Source: Duncaniella sp. (GTDB taxonomy: Bacteria > Bacteroidota > Bacteroidia > Bacteroidales > Muribaculaceae). Taken from it: a stretch of DNA of 64,000 bases. Numbering within the stretch: position 1 is the stretch's first letter; each line of letters starts with the position of its first letter. The position numbers and the translations under genes are program-made. Below, one piece after another: positions 35,576 through 45,425 of the stretch. Where the stretch lies: positions 1,086,780 to 1,150,779 of the forward strand of contig JAMPEV010000001.1 of the NCBI GenBank assembly GCA_023664955.1, given 5' to 3'. The notes under the pieces were generated by a model. The model made no database searches. It saw nothing but the letters and a program-made list of their open reading frames with translations, and had not been told where the DNA came from.

Positions 35576-35607
35576 CAAAATTAAAAGGAAATTTCCGTGT
35601 TTGCAAA
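35576..35607 (-). promoter_or_regulatory. Promoter of the exbB-exbD-exbD-tonB operon
   Basis: On the minus strand, TTTG (35607-35604), a 20-nt spacer and TAATTTTG (35583-35576) match the consensus. The start would be near 35569, giving an unusually long leader of about 200 nt before exbB at 35369. Confidence 0.75.
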
Positions 35608-35733
35608 CGTTTTTATTCTTTTTTTTCCATATTGCTTGCTATTTTTTATTATTAAACTTTCTTAATTTCACTATTATGCAAATTTACGTGTAATTTAGTT
35701 AATACAAATTAAGGTGATTTCGATTTAATTTCA

Positions 35734-35741
35734 TATCTTTG
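35734..35741 (+). promoter_or_regulatory. Candidate -7 element for the nqr operon
   Basis: TATCTTTG followed by CG fits the -7 consensus, 90 nt before the nqrA ATG. No TTTG is seen at -33. The rest of the 460-bp divergent gap holds only AT-rich leader sequence and the exbB promoter, and I see no gene in it. Confidence 0.5.
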
Positions 35742-35831
35742 CGTTTTAAACTGACCGGCTTATGGAAATTCTTGGTAATTTCTATGTTGAAAAGTCTAAG
35801 TCAGTTGTTTTAACTCACAATCTTATTTTTG

Positions 35832-37169
35832 ATGAGACGTACAATTAATCTAAGGAAAGGTCTAAATCTTAATCTTGAGGGTGCCCTGCCTGCCGATGCT
35901 CATGCTTGCCGGATTTCACCGGCGAGAGTGGCGGTGATTCCGGATGATTTTCCGGGCTTTCTGCCTAAGCTGGATGTGAAGGAGGGAGATGTCGTGAAAG
36001 TCGGGCAATCGTTGCTCCACGACAAGAATGACGAGGATGTAAAGCTTGTGTCGCCGGCTGCCGGCGTGGTGGAAGCTGTGGTCCGAGGTGCCCGCAGAAA
36101 AATCGAACGCGTGATAGTGAAGGTGAACGGTGATGACCATGTCGCTTTCGACACCGCGAGTGCTAAATCCGCTGATTCTCTCAGAAAACTTCTGAAGAAT
36201 TCCGGCCTTTGGGCGATGATGCGCCGTCGCCCATACGATATTATTCCCCTGTCTGATGACACTCCCCGTGACATTTTCGTGACAGCCATGGACACCGCAC
36301 CATTGGCCCCATCACTTTACGATATGGTGAAGGATTGCATGGAGGATGTGAAGGCAGGTGTCGAGGCCATGTCCATGCTCACCGACGGTGCTATATATAT
36401 AGGTGTAGAGAATGATTCCGACTTCCCCGATGTAGCTGGTGCTGAAATCGTTGAATTCCCTAAGCTGCATCCGGCCGGAAATGCCGGTGTACAGGCCGCC
36501 AACATCCGACCTGTCAACAAGGGAGAGGCAATCTGGACTCTTGACATTGTAACCCTTGCAAAAATTGGGAAACTCATCGCAACCGGCTCTCTTGACATCT
36601 CGACCTTCGTGGCCGAAGTGGGGAGCGAATTGAAAGAACCAAGATTAATAGCCACACTTATGGGTGCATCGCTCGATGACCTTCTTTACGATGACGTGAA
36701 GAGCGACGGCCGGCACCACCGCATTATTTCAGGGAATGTGCTAACCGGCGTCACCGAATCACTTGACGGTTATTTGCATTATCCTTACCGTCAGATTACT
36801 GTGATTCCCGAGGGTGACGATGCAAACGAATTCATGGGATGGGCTTCAATGAGCCCATCAAAAATGAGTGTCAACCGTTCGTTCCTCGGACATTTCCTCA
36901 ACCGCAAATTTAACCCCGATGCCCGTCTGAATGGCGGTCGTCGCGCTATGATTATGTCGGAGCAATATGACAAGGTATTCCCGATGGATATCCTCCCAGA
37001 ATATCTTATCAAGGCGATAATAACTAAGGATATTGACCGAATGGAGGCTCTTGGCATATACGAGGTCGCACCCGAGGATTTTGCACTCGCTGAATATGTC
37101 GACCCGTCGAAACTTGAACTTCAGAAAATAGTGCGTGAGGGCCTTGAATACCTCCGCAGCGAAGTGTGA
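35832..37169 (+). CDS. nqrA: Na+-translocating NADH:quinone reductase subunit A
   Basis: This 445-residue soluble subunit of the Na+-NQR complex has a barrel-sandwich N-terminus (INLRKGLNLNLEGAL, PDDFPGFLPKLDVKEGDVVKVGQSLLHDK) and an SLBB-like middle. It takes part in ubiquinone/menaquinone binding. The open frame formally begins at a TTG (35829), and the adjacent ATG at 35832 is the sensible start. It is the first of six nqr genes in the canonical order A-F. Confidence 0.94.
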   Translation: MRRTINLRKGLNLNLEGALPADAHACRISPARVAVIPDDFPGFLPKLDVKEGDVVKVGQSLLHDKNDEDVKLVSPAAGVVEAVVRGARRKIERVIVKVNGDDHVAFDTASAKSADSLRKLLKNSGLWAMMRRRPYDIIPLSDDTPRDIFVTAMDTAPLAPSLYDMVKDCMEDVKAGVEAMSMLTDGAIYIGVENDSDFPDVAGAEIVEFPKLHPAGNAGVQAANIRPVNKGEAIWTLDIVTLAKIGKLIATGSLDISTFVAEVGSELKEPRLIATLMGASLDDLLYDDVKSDGRHHRIISGNVLTGVTESLDGYLHYPYRQITVIPEGDDANEFMGWASMSPSKMSVNRSFLGHFLNRKFNPDARLNGGRRAMIMSEQYDKVFPMDILPEYLIKAIITKDIDRMEALGIYEVAPEDFALAEYVDPSKLELQKIVREGLEYLRSEV

Positions 37170-37199
37170 TGTCTAATCAGAAACTAAACTGATTTAATA

Positions 37200-38405
37200 A
37201 TGAAAGGTTTAAGAAATTTTTTGGACCGTGTGAAGCCCAATTTCGAGCCCGGTGGTAAGCTCCATGCTTTCCAAAGCGTGTTCGACGGATTTGAGACGTT
37301 CCTTTACACCCCTAACACCACCTCTAAGTCGGGTGTGCATATCCATGACAGCCTTGATTCTAAGCGTGTCATGATTATTGTGGTGTTGTCACTTATGCCC
37401 TGCTTGCTTTTCGGCATGTACAACACCGGCTATCAAAACTGGCTAGCCGCGGGCGCCACCGAATTCCCTTTCTGGCAGCTAATGGCATACGGATTCCTCG
37501 CAGTGTTGCCCCGCATCATTGTCACCTACGTGGTGGGACTCGGCATTGAGTTCATCGTGGCACAATGGCGGCATGAGGAAATCCAAGAAGGATTCCTCGT
37601 CACAGGCATCCTGATTCCGTTAATATGCCCGGTGGAAACTCCTCTGTGGATGCTTGCAGTTGCCACAGCATTCTCTGTTATCTTCGTGAAAGAGGTATTT
37701 GGCGGTACCGGCTACAACGTGTTCAATGTGGCATTGGTTACCCGTGCCTTCCTCTTCTTCGCTTATCCGGCGCAGATGAGCGGTGACAAGGTGTTCATTT
37801 CCACCAACTCAATTTGCGGACTTGGTTACAATCTTCCTGATACTTTCACAGGAGCAACCCCACTTGGCCAGATTGCAACCTTCGCTGGCGGCAAACTCGA
37901 ATTACTTAATATTCAAGGTAATGCAATTAGCACCTGGGATGCCTTCTTAGGACTTATTCCCGGCTCATTTGGCGAGACTTCCACTTTGTGTATCCTCATC
38001 GGCGCGGCTATCCTTTTGATCACAGGTATGGCTTCATGGCGCATAATGCTCAGCGTGGTAGTAGGCGGATTGCTCATGGGATGGATTACAAACGTATTTG
38101 AGACGCCCACCTATCCAGCTTCGTTCCTGAATCCACTTGACCAGTTGCTCTTTGGCGGTTTCGCTTTCGCTGCTGTTTTCATGGCTACCGACCCTGTAAC
38201 GGCAGCCCGTACCGGTGCAGGAAAGTATATCTACGGCCTGCTTGTGGGAGTGGTTGCGGTTCTTATCCGTACTTACAATAACGGCTATCCCGAAGGGGCA
38301 ATGCTCGCTGTGCTTTTGGCCAATGCTTTGGCTCCGCTCATTGACTATTGTGTGGTTCAGGCCAATGTATCGCGCCGCATGCGCCGTTTAAAGGCACAAG
38401 CCTAA
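37200..38405 (+). CDS. nqrB: Na+-NQR subunit B
   Basis: This 401-residue membrane subunit has about ten helices. A Thr in FTGATPLGQ (about residue 220) is the expected covalent FMN attachment site. N-terminal FQSVFDGFETFLYTP and the signature GYPEGAMLAVLLANALAPLID are typical. It lies in the Na+ path with NqrD and NqrE. It starts 30 bp after nqrA. Confidence 0.95.
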   Translation: MKGLRNFLDRVKPNFEPGGKLHAFQSVFDGFETFLYTPNTTSKSGVHIHDSLDSKRVMIIVVLSLMPCLLFGMYNTGYQNWLAAGATEFPFWQLMAYGFLAVLPRIIVTYVVGLGIEFIVAQWRHEEIQEGFLVTGILIPLICPVETPLWMLAVATAFSVIFVKEVFGGTGYNVFNVALVTRAFLFFAYPAQMSGDKVFISTNSICGLGYNLPDTFTGATPLGQIATFAGGKLELLNIQGNAISTWDAFLGLIPGSFGETSTLCILIGAAILLITGMASWRIMLSVVVGGLLMGWITNVFETPTYPASFLNPLDQLLFGGFAFAAVFMATDPVTAARTGAGKYIYGLLVGVVAVLIRTYNNGYPEGAMLAVLLANALAPLIDYCVVQANVSRRMRRLKAQA

Positions 38406-38430
38406 TGTTTTACCATAATTTATAAAGATT

Positions 38431-39135
38431 ATGAATAAGCAAAGCAATACATACACCATAATATATATAGTAGTGCTCGTGGTACTTGTAGGCACCGCTC
38501 TCGCTGCTACTGCCCTCTCTCTACGAGGAAAGCAGCAGGAAAACATCGATGCCGATAAGATGAGCCAGATTCTGGCGGCCGCTTTAATCAACCCGCAGAA
38601 GGGAAACGTGGTTGCCGACTTTGACAAGTATATCACTGAGCAATATGTGGTTAACTCTAAGGGTGAGAAGGTAGATGGCGTAAATGCCTTTGGTGTGAAT
38701 GTTTCTGCTCAGAGCAAACTCCCTGCTGACCGCCGCGAGCTCCCTGTATTCGTGTGTCAAACTCCCGATAATACGACTAAATACATTCTCCCTGTCTACG
38801 GTGCCGGTCTTTGGGGTCCAATTTGGGGATACGTTGCATTTGATGCTGATGGTTCTACCATCTACGGAGCGTATTTCGCTCACCAGGGTGAAACTCCCGG
38901 ACTTGGCGCTGAAATCGAGAAACCTCAGTTCAGCTCTCAGTTTGAGGGCAAGAAGGTGTTCAAGGACGGTCATTTCCATCCCATCGCTGTGGTTAAAGCC
39001 GGGCAGCAGCCACTCAACGGCGAGGATTATGTCAACGGTATTTCCGGTGGCACCATCACCTCCAAGGGTGTCGGCTCAATGCTCGACAATTGCCTCACTC
39101 CCTATAAGAAATTCCTTCAATCTCTTGCTCACTAA
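38431..39135 (+). CDS. nqrC: Na+-NQR subunit C
   Basis: This 234-residue subunit has one N-terminal helix (IIYIVVLVVLVGTALAATALS) and a periplasmic FMN-binding domain. The flavinylation motif near residue 210 reads SGGTITSKGV, where SGATxTS is more usual, so Ala is replaced by Gly but the Thr acceptor is kept. Upstream, GLWGPIWGYVAFDADGSTI and HQGETPGLGAEI are standard NqrC segments. An ApbE-type flavin transferase would be needed and is not in the window. Confidence 0.95.
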   Translation: MNKQSNTYTIIYIVVLVVLVGTALAATALSLRGKQQENIDADKMSQILAAALINPQKGNVVADFDKYITEQYVVNSKGEKVDGVNAFGVNVSAQSKLPADRRELPVFVCQTPDNTTKYILPVYGAGLWGPIWGYVAFDADGSTIYGAYFAHQGETPGLGAEIEKPQFSSQFEGKKVFKDGHFHPIAVVKAGQQPLNGEDYVNGISGGTITSKGVGSMLDNCLTPYKKFLQSLAH

Positions 39136-39177
39136 ATGATGCAAGAGTATTTCTGAATCAATTAAATATCATCTGTC

Positions 39178-39804
39178 ATGGCTGATAAAATTAAAAATAT
39201 AGATGTGCTCTTTAACCCGCTATCCAAGAATAATCCGGTGGTGGTGCAAGTGCTCGGTATCTGTTCGGTACTCGCCGTTACAGCCAAGCTTGAGCCCGCC
39301 ATTGTGATGGGAGTGTCGGTTATCGCAGTGCTGGCTTTCGCCAATGTGATTATATCATTGTTACGCAACACTATCCCAACCAATATCCGCATCATCGTGC
39401 AGCTCGTGGTGGTGGCAGGCTTGGTGGTTATTGTTGATCAGGTGCTTAAGGCTTACGCTTACGATGCGTCTAAGCAGCTCTCGGTGTTCATCGGATTGAT
39501 TATTACCAACTGTATCCTCATGGGGCGCCTCGAAGCATTCGCAATGGGTAATAAACCGTGGCCCTCATTCCTCGATGGCATAGGCAATGGGGCAGGTTAT
39601 GCCATCATCTTGATTATTGTGGGTTTTTTCCGCGAATTGTTCGGTAGCGGCACCTTGCTCGGATATCAGATTATACCTCAGAGTTTTTATGATGCCGGAT
39701 ACGTCAACAATGGACTCATGATTCTCCCCCCGATGGCGCTCATCGTGGTGGCATGCATCATCTGGGTTCAAAGGAGTATTAACAAAGATTTACAGGAGGA
39801 CTAA
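39178..39804 (+). CDS. nqrD: Na+-NQR subunit D
   Basis: This 208-residue membrane subunit has six helices of the NqrD/RnfE family, with FNPLSKNNPVVVQVLGICS at the start and a central GLIITNCILMGRLEAFA. It sits with NqrE in the membrane core around an iron-sulfur centre. It ends 3 bp before nqrE. Confidence 0.95.
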   Translation: MADKIKNIDVLFNPLSKNNPVVVQVLGICSVLAVTAKLEPAIVMGVSVIAVLAFANVIISLLRNTIPTNIRIIVQLVVVAGLVVIVDQVLKAYAYDASKQLSVFIGLIITNCILMGRLEAFAMGNKPWPSFLDGIGNGAGYAIILIIVGFFRELFGSGTLLGYQIIPQSFYDAGYVNNGLMILPPMALIVVACIIWVQRSINKDLQED

Positions 39805-39807
39805 ACA

Positions 39808-40425
39808 ATGGAGAATCTTAATATTTTTATACGGTCGATTTTTGTCGACAATATGATTTTCGCCTACTTCCTTGGCATGTGTTCCTTCATCGCGGTATCA
39901 AAGAACGTCAAGACAGCGTTTGGTCTGGGCATAGCTGTCACTTTCATGCTCGTGGTAACTCTGCCGGTCAATTACCTGCTCCAGACCTACGTTCTGAGCG
40001 CCGGAGCTTTGACATGGCTCGATCCTGAGTATGCCGACGTAGACCTGAGCTTCCTCTCGCTTATCATGTTTATCGCGGTGATTGCTTCGATGACACAGTT
40101 AGTTGAGATGGCAGTCGAGAAATATAGTCCGGCTCTCTACTCGTCGTTAGGTATATTCCTTCCGCTCATCGCCGTAAACTGTGCCATTCTCGGAGGTTCG
40201 CTCTTCATGCAGCAGCGCGATTTCCCCAGTGTGTGGACTGCAATTTGTGCAGGCGGCGGCTGGGGGATCGGTTGGCTTTTGGCAATCACTGCAATTGCAG
40301 CCATCCGCGAGCGTCTTGCTGAGTACTCCAATATCCCAAAGCCACTCCGCGGCGTGGGTATCACTTTTATACTGACCGCCCTCATGGGGATTGCTTTCAT
40401 GAGTTTCTTGGGTATAAAAATCTAA
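39808..40425 (+). CDS. nqrE: Na+-NQR subunit E
   Basis: This 205-residue protein has six helices of the NqrE/RnfA family, with FIRSIFVDNMIFAYFLGMCSF at the start and LGIFLPLIAVNCAILGGSLF centrally. The inverted-topology partner NqrD is immediately upstream. The conserved Cys residues in LGMCSF and AVNCAIL fit the cluster ligands described for the complex. Confidence 0.95.
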   Translation: MENLNIFIRSIFVDNMIFAYFLGMCSFIAVSKNVKTAFGLGIAVTFMLVVTLPVNYLLQTYVLSAGALTWLDPEYADVDLSFLSLIMFIAVIASMTQLVEMAVEKYSPALYSSLGIFLPLIAVNCAILGGSLFMQQRDFPSVWTAICAGGGWGIGWLLAITAIAAIRERLAEYSNIPKPLRGVGITFILTALMGIAFMSFLGIKI

Positions 40426-40478
40426 GTGGAGTCTAAATCAGTTCAATAGTTCTAATTATACATTTAAAGACTATTACA

Positions 40479-41744
40479 ATGTTAACTATACTAACAGGCG
40501 TGTGCATCTTCCTCATCATTACATTGATTTTGGTGACGATTCTGCTTATCGCTAAGAAATATCTTGTCCACTCCGGTAAGGTTAAGATTACAATTAATAA
40601 TGACAGTGTCGTTGAAGCTGATTCAGGGAAGTCGCTCCTCTCCACTCTTGCCGACCAAAATATTTTCCTCCCCTCGGCATGCGGTGGCAAAGGCAGTTGC
40701 GCGCAGTGCAAATGTCAGGTCTACACCGGGGGAGGCGATGTGCTCCCCACTGAGAAGGTGCATTTCTCACGCAAGGAGCAGCAAGCTCACTGGCGCTTGG
40801 GGTGCCAGGTAAAGGTTAAAGAGGATATGAACATCGGTATTCCTGCTTCGGCTCTCGATGTGAAGGAATGGGAATGTGAAGTTATATCCAATAAGAATGT
40901 AGCAACTTTCATCAAGGAATTCATCGTGGCTCTCCCCGCGGGTGCTCATATGGATTTTATCCCCGGTTCCTACGCCCAAATAAAGATTCCCACATACGAG
41001 ATGGACTATGACAAGGATATCGACAAGGCTTCTATCGGTGACGAGTATCTACCCTCATGGGAGAAGTTCGGTCTTTTCGGTCTGAAGTGTAAGAATACCG
41101 AGACTACTGTCCGTGCTTACTCAATGGCCAATTATCCTGAGGAGGGCGACCGCATTATGCTTACTGTCCGCATCGCCACTCCTCCATTCAAACCTAAACC
41201 CCAAGTGGGCTTCATGGATGTGATGCCAGGTATCGCTTCAAGTTACATATTCACCCTCAAGCCGGGCGACAAAGTGAGAATGAGCGGTCCTTACGGCGAT
41301 TTCCATCCTATTGTCGACTCTAAGGCAGAGATGATGTGGATAGGTGGTGGTGCCGGCATGGCGCCTCTACGAGCCCAGATTATGTGGATGACGAAGACAT
41401 TGCAAACTCGCGACCGTGTGATGAACTATTTCTACGGCGCACGTGCGCTCAACGAGGTGTTCTATCTCAATGATTTCTTACAGCTTGAAAAGGATTTCCC
41501 CAACTTCAAGTTCCACCTTGCGCTTGACCGTCCCGACCCGGCTGCCGATGCTGCCGGCGTGAAGTATACCGCAGGTTTCGTTCATCAAGTGATTTATGAG
41601 ACTTACCTCAAAAATCATCCCGAGCCGGAGGATATCGAATACTACATGTGTGGGCCCGGTCCGATGAGTGCCGCTGTCAATAATATGCTTGACGACCTCG
41701 GAGTCGACCCGACCTCAATCCACTACGACAACTTCGGCGGATAA
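40479..41744 (+). CDS. nqrF: Na+-NQR subunit F (NADH-oxidising)
   Basis: This 421-residue subunit has one N-terminal helix. A [2Fe-2S] ferredoxin domain carries C68, C74, C77 (SACGGKGSCAQC) and C109 (RLGCQ). An FAD domain (RAYSMANYP) and a C-terminal NADH domain (MWIGGGAGMAPLRAQ, EYYMCGPGPMSAAV) follow. It takes electrons from NADH into the complex. It is the last gene of the operon. A terminator follows at 41877. Confidence 0.96.
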   Translation: MLTILTGVCIFLIITLILVTILLIAKKYLVHSGKVKITINNDSVVEADSGKSLLSTLADQNIFLPSACGGKGSCAQCKCQVYTGGGDVLPTEKVHFSRKEQQAHWRLGCQVKVKEDMNIGIPASALDVKEWECEVISNKNVATFIKEFIVALPAGAHMDFIPGSYAQIKIPTYEMDYDKDIDKASIGDEYLPSWEKFGLFGLKCKNTETTVRAYSMANYPEEGDRIMLTVRIATPPFKPKPQVGFMDVMPGIASSYIFTLKPGDKVRMSGPYGDFHPIVDSKAEMMWIGGGAGMAPLRAQIMWMTKTLQTRDRVMNYFYGARALNEVFYLNDFLQLEKDFPNFKFHLALDRPDPAADAAGVKYTAGFVHQVIYETYLKNHPEPEDIEYYMCGPGPMSAAVNNMLDDLGVDPTSIHYDNFGG

Positions 41745-41876
41745 TCAACCCCGAAACATAGCAATACCCGACTGACATTACATGCGATGACATTATGTCA
41801 GTCTAAGGAGCTTCCGGTCGCAGTGAATACAGAAGTTCATAAAACATAGTAGGATAAGAGATTATCATTTATTAAG

Positions 41877-41909
41877 AATCATGTCAACTTATTGGCATGA
41901 TTTTTGTTT
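41877..41909 (+). terminator. Intrinsic terminator after nqrF
   Basis: AATCATGTCA (41877-41886) pairs with TGGCATGATT (41893-41902), with one G-U pair and a 6-nt loop, followed by TTTGTTT. It lies only ~83 bp before the clpB ATG. Confidence 0.75.
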
Positions 41910-41922
41910 AATAAGTATAAGA

Positions 41923-41944
41923 ATGATTTAGATAACTAAATCAT
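41923..41944 (+). promoter_or_regulatory. Perfect inverted repeat upstream of clpB
   Basis: ATGATTTAG (41923-41931), loop ATAA, and CTAAATCAT (41936-41944) form a 9-bp perfect hairpin or operator, 47 bp before the clpB start. It is not the CIRCE sequence. It may be a stress-regulator site or an mRNA hairpin. Confidence 0.5.
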
Positions 41945-41991
41945 CCCATATGAACAAAATCAAATGTAAAACTCACACCTCAACATATAAC

Positions 41992-44580
41992 ATGAACTTC
42001 AATAATTTTACAATCAAGTCTCAGGAAGCAATCCAGAAAGCGATAGAAATTACCCGTGGTGCTGGTAATCAGGCTATCGAACCTGTGCATTTGCTTAAAG
42101 GAGTAATGACCGAAGGGGAATCTCTTATCAACTTCATATTCTCCAAAGTTGGAGCCAACGCCTCCTCTTTGATGCGACAAGTTGATGCTAAAATCGCCTC
42201 CGAACCTAAAGTTTCGGGCGGCGAACCCTATCTGAGCCGAACTTCCAACGATGTTCTCCAGAAAGCTCTTGACATTGCAAAAAAGCAAGGTGACGAATAC
42301 GTGACCCTCGAAGCATTGTTAATGGCAATTTTCGCAGTCAACTCTCCGGCTTCAACTATTCTTAAAGATGCCGGATTGAGCGAACGTGAACTCCAAGCAG
42401 CCATTGATGAACTCCGCAAAGGTAAAAAGGCTACCGACCAGAGCGCTGAGGATACTTACCAAGCACTCTCAAAGTATGCCATCAATCTTAACGAGCGTGC
42501 ACGCGAAGGAAAGCTTGACCCTGTGATTGGTAGGGATGATGAAATCCGACGTGTACTCCAAATCCTCTCACGACGCACCAAGAACAATCCCATGCTCATC
42601 GGCGAGCCTGGCACAGGTAAGACTGCAATTGCCGAAGGTCTTGCCCAGCGTATCGTGCGCGGAGATGTTCCTGAAAATCTCCGCTCCAAGCAAATCTTTT
42701 CGCTTGACATGGGTGCGCTCGTTGCCGGTGCTAAGTACAAAGGAGAATTTGAAGAACGTCTAAAGGCTATTGTCAATGAAGTGACAGGAGCCGATGGTGA
42801 AATCATCTTGTTCATTGATGAAATCCACACTCTTGTCGGCGCCGGCAAAGGTGAGGGCGCAATGGACGCTGCTAATATCTTGAAACCGGCTCTCGCCCGT
42901 GGCGAACTCCGGTCAATAGGTGCTACCACCCTCGATGAGTATCAAAAATACTTCGAGAAGGATAAAGCACTTGAACGCCGTTTCCAAAAAGTGATGGTTA
43001 ACGAGCCTGACGAGGCCGCAGCCATTGCTATCCTACGTGGATTGAAAGAACGCTATGAAAATCACCATAAGGTTCGCATCCGCGACGAGGCAATTATCGC
43101 TGCCGTAACGCTCTCAGAGCGTTACATCACCGACCGTTTTCTCCCCGACAAGGCCATCGACCTAGTCGATGAAGCGGCTTCTAAGCTCCGTCTTGAAATT
43201 GACTCCGTGCCACAAGCTCTTGATGAAATCACGCGTCTAATCGCCCAAAAGGAAATCGAGCGTGAAGCCATCAAGCGTGAAGGTGACAAGGAGAAGGTAA
43301 AAGAGATTGAAAAAGATCTTGCCGACCTGCGCGACCAGGAGAAAGAGTACACTGCCAAGTGGAAAGCTGAAAAGGATCTTATTAATAAGATTCAGCAAAA
43401 CAAAATTGACATTGAGCAACTTAACTTCGATGCTGAACGTGCTGAACGTGAAGGCGACTATGCAAAAGTTGCCGAAATACGTTACTCCAAGGTGCAGCAG
43501 AAGGAGCAGGAAAACGCTCAAATCCAGGAACAACTTAAGATGATGCAAGGCGAGAAAGCTTTCATCAAGGAAGAGGTTGATTCTGAGGACATCGCAGATG
43601 TGGTATCGCGTTGGACCGGTATACCAGTCAACAAGATGGTGCAGAGTGAAAAAGAGAAACTTCTCCATCTCGAAGACGAACTCCACAATCGTGTGGTAGG
43701 TCAAAATGATGCCATCCGTGCCATCGCTGATGCCGTTCGCCGCAGCCGTGCCGGACTAAACGACCCGCGACGACCTATCGGTTCTTTCATTTTCCTAGGT
43801 ACTACCGGTGTTGGTAAGACAGAGCTTGCCAAAGCGTTGGCCGAATATCTGTTTGACGACGAGAACATGATGACTCGTATCGACATGAGTGAATACCAGG
43901 AGAAACACTCCGTGTCACGACTCGTGGGTGCGCCTCCGGGATACGTCGGTTATGATGAAGGCGGTCAGCTTACAGAGGCTGTAAGACGCAAACCTTACTC
44001 CGTGGTGTTGTTTGACGAAATCGAAAAGGCTCACCCCGACGTGTTCAATATCTTGTTGCAAGTACTTGACGATGGACATCTTACCGACAACAAGGGTCGT
44101 CTGGTAAACTTCAAGAACACGATTATCATCATGACCTCCAATATGGGTTCTCACCTCATCCGCGATAATTTCGCAAAGATGACCGACGAAAACCGTGAAG
44201 AGGTAATTGATACAACCAAAAACGAGGTACTCGAACTTCTCAAGCAGACCATACGTCCAGAATTCCTCAACCGTATCGACGAAATCATCATGTTCACACC
44301 TCTTAACGAGGCTGAAATTGAAGAAATCGTTGGTTTACAGATTAAGTCGATTCAAAAGATGCTTGCTAAGAACGGCATAACTCTCGAAGTTACTCCTAAG
44401 GCTTTGAAATATCTTGCCGAGGAAGGCTACGATCCTGAATTTGGAGCCCGACCCGTCAAGCGTGTTATTCACCGTCTCGTCCTCAACCAGCTTTCTAAGG
44501 ACATACTTGCCCAAAAGGTTGACCGCGAGCACCCGATTATCATTGATGTTGACAACGACGAGATCATCTTCAAAAATTGA
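41992..44580 (+). CDS. clpB: ATP-dependent disaggregase ClpB
   Basis: This 862-residue AAA+ chaperone rescues aggregated proteins with DnaK. It has an N-domain (1-~145, [15 protein letters not shown]) and a first AAA+ with Walker A GEPGTGKT (~209). A coiled-coil M-domain (~400-520, marking ClpB rather than ClpA/C) and a second AAA+ with GTTGVGKTE (~606) follow, and the C-terminal D2 domain ends [13 protein letters not shown]. An in-frame ATG at 41950 would add 14 residues, but 41992 gives the usual [11 protein letters not shown] start. The length is standard. Confidence 0.96.
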   Translation: MNFNNFTIKSQEAIQKAIEITRGAGNQAIEPVHLLKGVMTEGESLINFIFSKVGANASSLMRQVDAKIASEPKVSGGEPYLSRTSNDVLQKALDIAKKQGDEYVTLEALLMAIFAVNSPASTILKDAGLSERELQAAIDELRKGKKATDQSAEDTYQALSKYAINLNERAREGKLDPVIGRDDEIRRVLQILSRRTKNNPMLIGEPGTGKTAIAEGLAQRIVRGDVPENLRSKQIFSLDMGALVAGAKYKGEFEERLKAIVNEVTGADGEIILFIDEIHTLVGAGKGEGAMDAANILKPALARGELRSIGATTLDEYQKYFEKDKALERRFQKVMVNEPDEAAAIAILRGLKERYENHHKVRIRDEAIIAAVTLSERYITDRFLPDKAIDLVDEAASKLRLEIDSVPQALDEITRLIAQKEIEREAIKREGDKEKVKEIEKDLADLRDQEKEYTAKWKAEKDLINKIQQNKIDIEQLNFDAERAEREGDYAKVAEIRYSKVQQKEQENAQIQEQLKMMQGEKAFIKEEVDSEDIADVVSRWTGIPVNKMVQSEKEKLLHLEDELHNRVVGQNDAIRAIADAVRRSRAGLNDPRRPIGSFIFLGTTGVGKTELAKALAEYLFDDENMMTRIDMSEYQEKHSVSRLVGAPPGYVGYDEGGQLTEAVRRKPYSVVLFDEIEKAHPDVFNILLQVLDDGHLTDNKGRLVNFKNTIIIMTSNMGSHLIRDNFAKMTDENREEVIDTTKNEVLELLKQTIRPEFLNRIDEIIMFTPLNEAEIEEIVGLQIKSIQKMLAKNGITLEVTPKALKYLAEEGYDPEFGARPVKRVIHRLVLNQLSKDILAQKVDREHPIIIDVDNDEIIFKN

Positions 44581-44666
44581 TGACTAATCACCACTCCCCC
44601 ACCCTCCTCTCTCCTTTATATTTTTGAAATATTCCAAATTACATAAACTATTTATTAAATAAGACT

Positions 44667-45146
44667 ATGAAAAAAATTTTATTTTTATTGTTAACACTTC
44701 CGATGCTCGCTTTCATCGCCACGTCATGTAGCGATGACGACAAGGATATGCCGGATGTAACTCTCTCAGTAGAATATAGTGGTGCCACTCTTAGTAATGG
44801 CGTATTCACTGTAGAACAAGGTGACACTTTGACAATTGAAGCTCTTAAGGTTACTCCTGCCGAGGGAACAAAGCAGGCTGTACTTGGTCCTGTGACATAC
44901 TTTATTGATGGTTTCCCACAGTTTACCACCGCAATCGAGCCTTTCAGCTACGAGATTCCTACCGGTGGATTGGAACTGGGCAAATATCTTCTTCAGGCTC
45001 GTGCCAACATTTTCCAGGTTGACAAGACCGTGGCCTTCGGAGTATTCACTTACACCATCAATGTGGTAGAAAAACAGAATACCGGCGGTACTACAGGCGG
45101 CAGCGGTACTGATACACCTCAGACCAAAATCACCGACCACGAATAG
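44667..45146 (+). CDS. Small lipoprotein of unknown function
   Basis: This 159-residue protein has a lipoprotein signal peptide (MKKILFLLLTLPMLAFIATSC, Cys21) followed by acidic SDDDKDMPD. This resembles the lipoprotein surface-export signals of Bacteroidota. The rest is an all-beta, Ig-like domain (~30-135) with no recognised family, ending in a Gly/Thr-rich linker (TGGTTGGSGTDTPQ). It probably sits on the outer membrane, perhaps the cell surface. It stands alone between clpB and metK with its own terminator. Confidence 0.8.
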   Translation: MKKILFLLLTLPMLAFIATSCSDDDKDMPDVTLSVEYSGATLSNGVFTVEQGDTLTIEALKVTPAEGTKQAVLGPVTYFIDGFPQFTTAIEPFSYEIPTGGLELGKYLLQARANIFQVDKTVAFGVFTYTINVVEKQNTGGTTGGSGTDTPQTKITDHE

Positions 45147-45223
45147 TGAATCATAATCGCTAATCACAACTCGTTACACCCAACCACCGACTGTGAATAG
45201 CGAAGCTAATAGAATCATCTCTA

Positions 45224-45275
45224 ACACAAAGGGCTGCATCCCATCACGGGACGCAACCCTTTGTGTTTGCTTTTT
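45224..45275 (+). terminator. Strong intrinsic terminator after the small lipoprotein gene
   Basis: ACACAAAGGG (45224-45233) pairs with CCCTTTGTGT (45257-45266). The inner stem TGCaTCCC/GGGAcGCA is also present. It is followed by TTGCTTTTT. Confidence 0.85.
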
Positions 45276-45333
45276 AGGCATCACGATCAACTACACATCA
45301 TCACATTAGCGGGCCTGAATTGAGGAACCAGCA

Positions 45334-45393
45334 TTGAGGAGTTGAGGAATTGAGGAATTGAGGAATGAGAAATGAGGAATGAGGAATGAGGAA
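45334..45393 (+). repeat. Short tandem repeat (8-mer then 7-mer) upstream of the metK promoter
   Basis: Four units of TTGAGGAA-type (45334-45365, the first ending in G) are followed by four units of TGAGGAA-type (45366-45393, one with AAA). It ends 32 bp before the -33 element of the metK promoter. An isolated TTGAGGAA also occurs at 45320-45327. Confidence 0.85.
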
Positions 45394-45425
45394 TATTAAA
45401 AATATACAAATACTCAAGACGGAAG

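Noticed and set aside
41893..41908. Sigma54 (-24/-12) promoter for clpB
   Set aside because: TGGCATG-N4-TTGTT lacks the nearly invariant GC at -12, and the bases are explained by the nqr terminator arm; kept only as a side remark.
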